From positions 1 to 17,148 of the forward strand of contig CAZRAL010000054.1 in assembly GCA_964598005.1 (NCBI GenBank): 17,148 nucleotides of DNA. Reading direction: 5' to 3'. Within the stretch, counting starts at the first letter, position 1. Each line of letters opens with the position of its first letter. Shown in pieces: positions 1 to 6,198 of the stretch. Origin of the DNA: CAZRAL01 sp964598005. GTDB lineage: Bacteria; Pseudomonadota; Gammaproteobacteria; Burkholderiales; Usitatibacteraceae. A program made the translations under genes and the position numbers. The notes under the pieces were generated by a model. That model did no database searches. It was not told the DNA's origin and worked only from the letters and a program-made list of their open reading frames with translations.

Positions 1-53
1 AAAGCGGACAATTCAAAAACTACAGAACCGGACAAGTCTAAAAACCCGCGACA
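1..53. mobile_element. Probable terminal fragment of an IS21-family insertion sequence
   Basis: Two imperfect direct repeats occur 24 bp apart: CGGACAATTCAAAAAC starts at 5, and CGGACAAGTCTAAAAAC starts at 29. A CA dinucleotide at 52-53 could be the element boundary. IS21-family elements are known to end in TG...CA and to carry several internal repeats near each end that bind the IstA transposase, and CGGACA-type repeats of this look are familiar from that family. No transposase is visible because the window starts here. The assignment rests on pattern recognition; the boundary at 53 is a guess. Confidence 0.4.
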
Positions 54-98
54 GAGTGCAATTCGAGTGTTGCAAAACATCAATAATTAGTTACAATT

Positions 99-182
99 TG
101 ATGTTACGCGCAGGCGAAGCGGCTTCCCTATGAAAATGGCTTTTCCGGTAAAAATGTTTCTCCTCTGCAGTGCGTAACATCA
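99..182. repeat. Perfect 11-bp inverted repeat flanking the promoter region
   Basis: TGATGTTACGC (99-109) is the exact reverse complement of GCGTAACATCA (172-182). Pairing can continue inward through a G-U pair (110/171) and a C-G pair (111/170). The arms are 73 bp apart centre to centre, close to seven helical turns. The right arm covers the likely -35 box of the polysaccharide promoter. It may be a pair of operator half-sites for a looping regulator or, if transcribed from further upstream, a long stem. Which of these applies is inference. Confidence 0.5.
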
Positions 183-203
183 GAATCTAAGAAATGTTAT
201 AAT
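174..203 (+). promoter_or_regulatory. Predicted sigma-70 promoter with extended -10 for the polysaccharide locus
   Basis: A perfect -10 box TATAAT lies at 198-203, preceded by TG and one base (195-197), which makes an extended -10. A weak -35, GTAACA (174-179, four of six consensus bases), sits 18 bp upstream. A start site near 210 would leave a leader of about 50 nt before the ATG at 263. The -35 lies inside the right arm of the inverted repeat at 99-182, so a protein bound there should compete with RNA polymerase. Confidence 0.6.
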
Positions 204-262
204 ATTCAACGAAAATAAGATATTGATAGCCTATTATGGTTTTTTATAAACTGGAAAATAAT

Positions 263-1501
263 ATGAAACGATTAAAATTGACCGCTTATTTTTTAGTGAT
301 GATATTAAGCAACGGAATTTTTTCAGTTGCGGCACAGACAAGTGTAGGGTCGGCAAAATCGCAATATGAGTTGCCTACATCTTCTTCCCGGTCACAAGTG
401 GAAGAATATGGGCCACGTAGTTATCCAGTTGCCGAAGGGGTATGGGTAGCGCCCTATATCAATCTTTCCTTGGGCCGGGATAGTAATTTATTTTTGTTGC
501 AAAATAATAAAAAGGCTTCGAATTTCAGAATTCTGAATCCTGGTTTTGTGATTGAGGCCCATAGTCCGCAGAGCATGTATAAGCTGGCTTACGATGGGAA
601 ATTTGCTTCCTATGCAAGTAGCAAGCGGGATAATTACGAAGATCATATGGTTGCGGGTACTGGGGAATTCCTCTTTTCACAAAGGTCTGGGTTGCGTATC
701 GGGCTCGATTTTTTTAGTGGTCACGATGCGCGTGGTTCTACTGATCGCGGTATATCAATTGCCCCTGACAAATTTGATAATTCTGGATTCAATGCACTTT
801 ATGCTTATGGTGCAAATGGAGCTTTGGGGCGCTTCGAATTGGAAGGGGGCGCTTATCGTAAACGCTATACCAATAATCGCGATTTTACTTTTGGCAGTGA
901 TCGAAATAGCACTAGTCTAGGGGGAAGATTATTTTATCGCGTTATGCCTAAAACCTATTTGTTGTTTGAGCTGAAGCAGGATCGTTTGGATTACACATTC
1001 GAACAATCGCCATTTGATAGTAAAGAAACTCGATACCTTGTGGGTGCAACCTGGGAAGCAACGGCAGCAACAACAGGAACGGTTAAATTTGGGCGTATCA
1101 AAAAAGATTTGCGATTGGGGAGGGACTCCACCTCAACAGGTTGGGACGCACAAATACAATGGATGCCATTCACCTATTCCAAGTTCAATTTTAATACAAG
1201 CAAATCATTTAGTGAGTCGACTGGTTTGGGGGATTTTATTCTGTCAAAACGGTATGGCGTAACTTGGAACCATTCTTGGACACAGCGTTTTGAAACAACA
1301 GCTTCTTTGAGCCGTGCCGACGATGACTATCAAGGTTTTAGTCGTAACGATTCTACAAATGCTATTGGATTCAAAGTTAATTATAAATTTAGGCGCTGGT
1401 TAACAGTGGGCGGTGAAGTTTCCCACACTAATCGTGACTCCAATCGGGAATTTGATTATAAGCGTAATTTGTACTTGCTTACGTTGGGTGCAACGCTTTA
1501 G
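263..1501 (+). CDS. Outer-membrane beta-barrel protein of the polysaccharide locus (BBP2/EpsL-like)
   Basis: A 412-residue secreted protein. I chose the ATG at 263 over the one at 236 because GGAAAA lies just before it and because the protein then begins with a standard signal peptide (MKRLK, a hydrophobic core, cleavage near VAA-QTS at about residue 24). The rest is built of alternating polar and hydrophobic segments rich in Y, F, R and D, with strands ending in aromatic residues, as in outer-membrane barrels. The motif SLGRDSNLF (about residues 66-74) resembles the start of the BBP2_2/EpsL barrels found in exopolysaccharide operons. It is first in the cluster, so it probably forms or supports the outer-membrane exit for the polymer. 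The family assignment is from memory of its look. It could also be a porin-like accessory protein with no direct export role. Confidence 0.72.
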   Translation: MKRLKLTAYFLVMILSNGIFSVAAQTSVGSAKSQYELPTSSSRSQVEEYGPRSYPVAEGVWVAPYINLSLGRDSNLFLLQNNKKASNFRILNPGFVIEAHSPQSMYKLAYDGKFASYASSKRDNYEDHMVAGTGEFLFSQRSGLRIGLDFFSGHDARGSTDRGISIAPDKFDNSGFNALYAYGANGALGRFELEGGAYRKRYTNNRDFTFGSDRNSTSLGGRLFYRVMPKTYLLFELKQDRLDYTFEQSPFDSKETRYLVGATWEATAATTGTVKFGRIKKDLRLGRDSTSTGWDAQIQWMPFTYSKFNFNTSKSFSESTGLGDFILSKRYGVTWNHSWTQRFETTASLSRADDDYQGFSRNDSTNAIGFKVNYKFRRWLTVGGEVSHTNRDSNREFDYKRNLYLLTLGATL

Positions 1502-1522
1502 TTCTTATCTCGCTGTTAAAGG

Positions 1523-1556
1523 GGCTCCTTGGGTATTTTTGCGCAAGGAGCCTTTT
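1523..1556 (+). terminator. Hairpin plus T tract between the first and second polysaccharide genes
   Basis: GGCTCCTTG (1523-1531) pairs perfectly with CAAGGAGCC (1544-1552) across a 12-nt loop and is followed by TTTTCATTTT. Two G-U and two A-U pairs can extend the stem outward. This is a good Rho-independent terminator by shape, yet it sits inside a collinear cluster. It may therefore be a partial terminator that makes the barrel protein more abundant than the export genes, or the true end of a one-gene unit. Confidence 0.7.
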
Positions 1557-1576
1557 CATTTTAAGGGTTGTTATGT

Positions 1577-2131
1577 ATGAGTTGCTTAAACTGGAGAGTA
1601 TTCGTTCTATATGTGTTGGCCATGTACACCCTGCATGGAGGAGCTGCAAATGTTTTTGGCTCCGAATTATCCAACTATAAACTAGGCGTGGGAGATGTCA
1701 TTACGGTTCAGGTGATAGGTGAGGACGATCTGAAGCGAGAAAAGATACGGCTTTCCGATGCGGGCACACTTTCATTTCCCTATCTTGGAGAAATCAAGGT
1801 GCGTGGAATGACGGTCGGAGACCTTGAAGAATTTATTACCAAAGGATTGAAAGGCCGTTATTTGTTGAATCCACAGGTAACAGTGACTATTCTTGAATAT
1901 CGGAATTTTTTTGTTAATGGCATGGTGGATAGGCCTGGCAGTTATCCTTATGTGCCAGGATTAACGGTTCGCAAGGCTATTTCTTTGGCAGGTGGATTCA
2001 AAGAACGGGCCTCAAAGGAAAAGATCAATGTTGTTCGCGAAGATGATCCAAAAGGCACGCCCATTCGCGTCGACCTCAATTCGCCGGTTCAGCCGGGAGA
2101 TATTCTCACCATTGAAGAAAGTTTTTTCTAA
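1577..2131 (+). CDS. Short Wza-type polysaccharide export protein (Poly_export + SLBB)
   Basis: A 184-residue periplasmic/outer-membrane export protein. The ATG at 1577 is preferred to the TTG at 1568 because AAGGG (1563-1567) is at the right distance from the ATG and abuts the TTG. After an N-terminal hydrophobic segment (about residues 7-25) comes the Poly_export domain, starting NYKLGVGDVITVQV and running to about residue 105. One SLBB domain follows (FFVNGMVDRPGSYPYVPG and LTVRKAISLAGG), and the end PVQPGDILTIEESFF is typical. It is about half the length of E. coli Wza and lacks the C-terminal helix that forms Wza's outer-membrane barrel. I see no convincing lipobox. A separate barrel, perhaps the product of 263-1501, may supply the outer-membrane pore. 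The BY-kinase gene follows after 14 bp. Confidence 0.9.
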   Translation: MSCLNWRVFVLYVLAMYTLHGGAANVFGSELSNYKLGVGDVITVQVIGEDDLKREKIRLSDAGTLSFPYLGEIKVRGMTVGDLEEFITKGLKGRYLLNPQVTVTILEYRNFFVNGMVDRPGSYPYVPGLTVRKAISLAGGFKERASKEKINVVREDDPKGTPIRVDLNSPVQPGDILTIEESFF

Positions 2132-2145
2132 ATTTAGGGCTTTGC

Positions 2146-4401
2146 ATGAATGATTTGACTCTTAGCGAACGCGCGGTAGCAGGCATGCCTATGCGACAGG
2201 CTATTGTATCGCCTGATACAGAAACGCTCGATCTTGTTGAATACTGGCGTACATTAACCAAGCGAAAGTGGAGCATTTTGTCTCTAGTGCTGTTAATTGC
2301 CATTCTTGCAACCTTAATTGTTTTTTCGATTCGACCTAGCTATAGATCAACGGCAATGATAATGATCGAACAAGGAAAATCGAAGGTAATTTCGATCGAA
2401 GAAGTCTATGGTGGTATAGGAGGCAACCGCGAGTATTATCAAACTCAGGTTGAGATTATTAAATCTCATGATCTCGCACGTAAAGTTGTTCAGAAGTTGG
2501 ATATTACAAATCATCCGGATTACGATCCACGTCAAAAGGCTCCCATTTTGGGAATTAATTTGCGGTCGTTGAGTCCTTTTGCCGATAAAGTTACGCCAAC
2601 TTCCGAGGATATCTTGAAGCAGGTTGTCATTAAATTTAGCAATGATCTACAAGTTCAGGCCGTGAGAAACAGCCAATTGGTGCAAATAAGTTTTGTTTCT
2701 CATGATAAGGAGTTGGCTGCCAAAGTACCGAATACCTTGGCTGAGCTTTATATCGAAAGCGATCTTGAAGCAAAAGTAGCGATGACACAAAAAGCAGGAG
2801 CATGGTTAACGGAGCGATTGGGAGAGTTACGCAAAAAATTGGATGCATCGGAACAGGCACTTCAGGATTATCGCGAACGTGAGCGTATTGTCGATGCCAA
2901 GGGAGTTGCCCTGTCTGGAGCTGCGCGGGCCTTGGAAGAAGCAACCAAGGGCCTTGTCGAAGCGCGTGCAAAGCGTGCTGAGGCTGAGAATTTATACAAT
3001 CAGATTCAAGGTGTAAAACAGGCTCGTGGTACAGTCTCCTATGAATCGATCCCTGCTGTATTAAGGCATCCGCTAGTGCAGAAATTCAAAGAACTCGAAG
3101 CGGAAGCGGAGCGAAAGCTTTCTGATGCTTCCCAGCGCTATGGGCCAGAACATCCGCGCATGGTTCAGGCGAACGCCGAATTGGCGGCCGCTCAGGAAAA
3201 TACCAGGCGCCAGATTCAGGCCGTTGTAACGGGCGTCACCAAGGAATATGAGGTGGCGCGCGCCAATGAACTGGCGGTCGAACGCGCGTTGGGGCAAAGC
3301 AAAGCGGAAATTCAAGGGATGAACCGTAAAGAGTTTCAGCTTGGTGTATTGGAGCGCGAAGCTCAAGCGAACCGCCAACTCTACGATATGTTTGTAACCC
3401 GTTTTAAGGAGACGAATGTAGCGGGGGATTTACAGTCCACGGTTGCCCGAGTGGTAGACCCAGCAATTTTGCCCGGCAGTCCCTATGCACCCAAGAAATT
3501 ACAAATTGTGTCTATTTCTGCTGCGGTGGCATTACTGATTGGCATACTGTTGGCGCTTTTACTGGACAGAATTAATAACACCCTGAATTCGACGCAGGAT
3601 GTCGAAAAACGCTTGGGGCTTCCGGTACTGGGCGTACTGCAAAAGATAAAAGGCTTTTCCAAAAAAGGCTTTAAATCCGAACTCGCTTTTTTTAACGATT
3701 CACAGTCTGTTTTTTCGGAAGCGATTCGCACTGTCCGAACAGGTGTATTGATGTCATCGTTGGACAGCCAGCATAAAGTACTGGTGGTTACTTCAACCGT
3801 CCCTGAAGAAGGCAAGACCACAGTTTCGTTCAATCTTTCCTGTGCATTGGCGCAGGTAAAGAAAGTGCTGCTAATCGATGCGGATTTACGGCGGCCAAAA
3901 ATCGGGCGTTTGCTGGATCGCGATAAGGATGCACCTGGTCTTTCTAATATGGTTGCAGGCACAGCTACACCGAGTCAGGCAATTTATTTCGATGAAAAAG
4001 CTGGCTTCCATATATTATCTGCTGGTACGGTGCCGCCCAATCCATTGGAATTGCTTTCTTCCAAACGCTTTGAAGAGGTGATCGATAAGCTGAAAGAAGC
4101 GTTTGATATGATCGTTATTGATTCTCCACCTGTTCAGTTGGTAAGCGATGCCCTGGTGCTATCCCGGTTGGTTGATTCGGTTGTGTATGTGGTGCGCGCG
4201 GATTCGACAGCCTATCAAATGGCACAAAACGGCATCAAGCGGCTGCGTGCTGTCAATGCACCATTGATCGGTGTGGTCTTGAATCAGCTTGATATTGCGC
4301 GCGCGGAAAAATATTATGGCGAATACAGCACCTATGGGCGCTATAAACGCTATAACTATGGCTATGGTCATGGTTATAACAGCAAAACAAAACCTGTATA
4401 A
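2146..4401 (+). CDS. Polysaccharide chain-length regulator fused to a BY-type tyrosine kinase (Wzc/GumC-like)
   Basis: A 751-residue inner-membrane protein that controls polymer length and export, preceded by AGGG eight bases before the ATG. The N-terminal Wzz domain has a first membrane helix at about residues 43-63. Long periplasmic coiled-coil stretches rich in A, E, K and R (about 215-400) follow, then a proline-rich segment near 442-450 and a second helix at about 454-476. The cytoplasmic kinase carries Walker A around residues 549-559 (PEEGKTT, Lys557), Walker A' (VLLIDADLRRP, Asp578 and Asp580) and Walker B (IVIDSPP, Asp659). The C-terminal 33 residues hold nine tyrosines (723-744), the expected autophosphorylation cluster. 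Family knowledge: cycles of tyrosine phosphorylation and ring assembly drive export. The phosphatase usually paired with such kinases is not in the window. The next gene starts 2 bp after the stop. Confidence 0.95.
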   Translation: MNDLTLSERAVAGMPMRQAIVSPDTETLDLVEYWRTLTKRKWSILSLVLLIAILATLIVFSIRPSYRSTAMIMIEQGKSKVISIEEVYGGIGGNREYYQTQVEIIKSHDLARKVVQKLDITNHPDYDPRQKAPILGINLRSLSPFADKVTPTSEDILKQVVIKFSNDLQVQAVRNSQLVQISFVSHDKELAAKVPNTLAELYIESDLEAKVAMTQKAGAWLTERLGELRKKLDASEQALQDYRERERIVDAKGVALSGAARALEEATKGLVEARAKRAEAENLYNQIQGVKQARGTVSYESIPAVLRHPLVQKFKELEAEAERKLSDASQRYGPEHPRMVQANAELAAAQENTRRQIQAVVTGVTKEYEVARANELAVERALGQSKAEIQGMNRKEFQLGVLEREAQANRQLYDMFVTRFKETNVAGDLQSTVARVVDPAILPGSPYAPKKLQIVSISAAVALLIGILLALLLDRINNTLNSTQDVEKRLGLPVLGVLQKIKGFSKKGFKSELAFFNDSQSVFSEAIRTVRTGVLMSSLDSQHKVLVVTSTVPEEGKTTVSFNLSCALAQVKKVLLIDADLRRPKIGRLLDRDKDAPGLSNMVAGTATPSQAIYFDEKAGFHILSAGTVPPNPLELLSSKRFEEVIDKLKEAFDMIVIDSPPVQLVSDALVLSRLVDSVVYVVRADSTAYQMAQNGIKRLRAVNAPLIGVVLNQLDIARAEKYYGEYSTYGRYKRYNYGYGHGYNSKTKPV

Positions 4402-4403
4402 CC

Positions 4404-5087
4404 GTGCCAAATCGCTGGGCAACTTCCCGTACTTTATTGGTGTTAGTTGCTAGCATAGTGTTAGTGAACACAGCGATTACGGCAATAAAATGGGGAGTAG
4501 CCGATTGGTACTGGAGTAATGCCGTTGCCGATATGGACGACTGGAATGCGCAGCGCGACTCGATAAATTATCGCAGCGGGAACGAATGGAGCAAAACACG
4601 CGATACATTGCTTGCTGCACAGCAGCTAGAATCTGGCAGCCCCACCATTCTTGAAACATTGGGAATGCTACATGTACAACCAGTTGCTTACCCAGAGGGC
4701 ACTACACAGTGGCTTCTAGGTGAGGCATTAAACTATTTTCGTCATGCGTTGATAGTGCGGCCCGTATCGCCCTATACCTGGTCGAATATTGCTTTAACCA
4801 AATATCGTCTTGGTGAAATAGATAACGATTTGTATCATGCCTTGGAACAGTCGATAGCGCTTGGCCCTTGGGAGCCGGAAGTCCAGTTTGTGGCGGCAGA
4901 TTTAGGATTTGCGTTGTGGGATGAAATGCCATCCAGCCTGCGTGAATCCGTCGCACAAACCGTAGAACGCGCCGCGCGCTACCATGCCAATAAAATAATA
5001 CGCATGGCGGAAAACCGTGGTAGACTTTTTATTGTATGCAAGTATGAAAAATTCGCCAATGAAAAAGTTTGTAGTAGGAAGCTGTAG
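4404..5087 (+). CDS. Membrane-anchored TPR-like protein, VpsP-like
   Basis: A 227-residue protein starting at GTG (4404), two bases after the BY-kinase stop and without a clear Shine-Dalgarno site, so translation is probably coupled. Residues 9-27 form one hydrophobic helix (signal anchor). The rest is soluble and helical, with tetratricopeptide-like features: EALNYFRHALIVRP and YTWSNIALTKYRLGEID, then LEQSIALGPWEPEVQ. The order short export protein, Wzc-like kinase, then this protein resembles vpsN-vpsO-vpsP of Vibrio cholerae, and the RP..PYTWSNIAL and LGPWEPEV patterns fit my memory of VpsP-like proteins. Its biochemical role is not established. A scaffold binding partners of the export machine in the periplasm is a reasonable inference from the TPR-like architecture. 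Confidence 0.7.
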   Translation: MPNRWATSRTLLVLVASIVLVNTAITAIKWGVADWYWSNAVADMDDWNAQRDSINYRSGNEWSKTRDTLLAAQQLESGSPTILETLGMLHVQPVAYPEGTTQWLLGEALNYFRHALIVRPVSPYTWSNIALTKYRLGEIDNDLYHALEQSIALGPWEPEVQFVAADLGFALWDEMPSSLRESVAQTVERAARYHANKIIRMAENRGRLFIVCKYEKFANEKVCSRKL

Positions 5088-5127
5088 TAAGGCTCATGCT
5101 TGAAATAGTTTTTAAATAGCTCTAGAC

Positions 5128-5134
5128 AGGAGGT
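5128..5134 (+). promoter_or_regulatory. Consensus ribosome-binding site of the FecR-domain gene
   Basis: AGGAGGT lies five to six bases before the ATG at 5139. It matches the anti-Shine-Dalgarno completely and is the strongest site I see in the locus, while the gene before it has none. It fixes the start codon and suggests that the FecR-domain protein is made in larger amounts than its neighbours. Confidence 0.8.
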
Positions 5135-5138
5135 TGTA

Positions 5139-5945
5139 ATGAAAACATCAATAGGTAAATGGTTTGGTTTAACGTTGGTCGCCCTATGTGGATATGCCGC
5201 ATCTATCGTTTTAGCGGCCCCTGCAACGGTTTTTGAATTAACTGGAACGGTACAGGCCATTCCCGGTGCTGGTTCACCCAAGGCACTGCGTAAAGGTGAT
5301 GCGGTCGAACAAGGGGAAACTGTGGTCACTGGCGAAAATTCTTCTGTCGTGCTTCGTTTTGAGGATGGTCAAGTGGCTGCGCTTTCAGCACGGTCCCGTA
5401 TGACCGTTACTACCTACAATTACAACAAGGCTGATGTGGCTAAAAGTAACATTTTTCTTACCTTGGTGGAAGGTGGCATGCGTGCCATTACGGGCTTGAT
5501 CGGCAAGCAGAAGCCCTCGCAGGTGGCTTATCGTGCGGGTAACGCGACGATTGGTATTCGTGGTACCGATGTCACGATTGCCGTCAATGGCGGTGTTGTT
5601 GCTGTTACAGTAACCGAAGGTGAAATCACGATTACTTATGATGGTAAATCGGTAACTATCCCGGCCAGCCAAGGATGGATGGTATCCAACGGTAAAGTAC
5701 AATCCTTGCCTGCAGATCAAATAATCGCGTCAATTTCTGCTCAAGGTACTCCTGCTGCGATGGCAGTAGCCTCAGCATTACAGAGTGCAAAGGCATCGGC
5801 GATTCAGCAAGCAGTTCAGTCTGCGGCACAGAGCCAATCCCAAACTGGGCAAACATCGTCTTCTACTCCAACCTCTACCCCATTGCCAACAGGTACCGGT
5901 CCGAGTAGCAGCGGTTCTGGCGGTGGTTCTGCAAGCACTCGCTAA
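5139..5945 (+). CDS. Secreted FecR-domain protein with a low-complexity tail
   Basis: A 268-residue protein with a clear signal peptide (charged start MKTSIGK, hydrophobic core, cleavage about SIVLA-APA at residue 26). The FecR domain occupies about residues 55-165, with the typical pattern: a value set by V..GENSSVVLRFEDGQ, then FLTLVEGGMRAITG, then NATIGIRGTDVTIAVNGG and a glycine-spaced strand series ending in VTIPASQGWMV. From about 200 the protein is rich in A, Q and S and ends in an S/T/G/P-rich tail. Classical FecR is an inner-membrane anti-sigma regulator, but this copy has no anti-sigma region and no sigma-factor gene beside it. It is therefore more likely a free periplasmic or surface protein of the polysaccharide locus. 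It sits 51 bp after the TPR-like gene and ends at a strong terminator. Confidence 0.88.
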   Translation: MKTSIGKWFGLTLVALCGYAASIVLAAPATVFELTGTVQAIPGAGSPKALRKGDAVEQGETVVTGENSSVVLRFEDGQVAALSARSRMTVTTYNYNKADVAKSNIFLTLVEGGMRAITGLIGKQKPSQVAYRAGNATIGIRGTDVTIAVNGGVVAVTVTEGEITITYDGKSVTIPASQGWMVSNGKVQSLPADQIIASISAQGTPAAMAVASALQSAKASAIQQAVQSAAQSQSQTGQTSSSTPTSTPLPTGTGPSSSGSGGGSASTR

Positions 5946-5965
5946 TAAAAGCCTTACTGCATAAG

Positions 5966-5996
5966 GCGGGCTTCCCGAAAGGGAGCCCGCTTTTTT
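5966..5996 (+). terminator. Rho-independent terminator after the FecR-domain gene
   Basis: GCGGGCTTCCC (5966-5976) pairs with GGGAGCCCGC (5981-5990) with one bulged T and a GAAA loop, followed at once by six T. It is a strong intrinsic terminator that closes the polysaccharide transcription unit and separates it from the ligase gene downstream. Confidence 0.92.
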
Positions 5997-6098
5997 CTTG
6001 CCCTTTTTTTGCCATGCACGTAGAAAGTATGATTTTCTATCATATTAGACTTCTTTCTAAACTTGCTGCGCTTGACATAACGGTGTTGCGCGGTGGTT

Positions 6099-6194
6099 CA
6101 AAATCCTCATTTACTTCCTTGTAAACTCCGGTTTTCGCCGCCATGCGCCTTGTTTTGTTTTCGCTCGCGACAGTTTCGAAAGAAATCTACTGTC
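6099..6194 (+). promoter_or_regulatory. Tandem hairpins in the leader of the O-antigen ligase gene
   Basis: Hairpin 1 is imperfect: AAAA (6100-6103) with TTTT (6132-6135), CC with GG, then TTTAC (6110-6114) with GTAAA (6121-6125). Hairpin 2 is GACAG (6169-6173) with CTGTC (6190-6194), plus an inner TTTC with GAAA closing a GAAA tetraloop. Hairpin 2 ends four bases before the ATG at 6199 and covers the only purine-rich stretch that could act as a ribosome-binding site. TTGACA at 6072-6077 is a possible -35, but no good -10 follows at the right distance. The function is inferred; the arrangement could control translation or be a dispersed intergenic repeat. Confidence 0.4.
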
Positions 6195-6198
6195 CTTA

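Noticed and set aside
99..182. c-di-GMP or other known riboswitch in the polysaccharide leader
   Set aside because: The conserved core bases of the GEMM class are not seen, and most of the interval lies upstream of the predicted transcription start.
236..262. Upstream ATG for the barrel protein
   Set aside because: It would put nine residues before the signal peptide; ATG 263 has the better ribosome-binding site.
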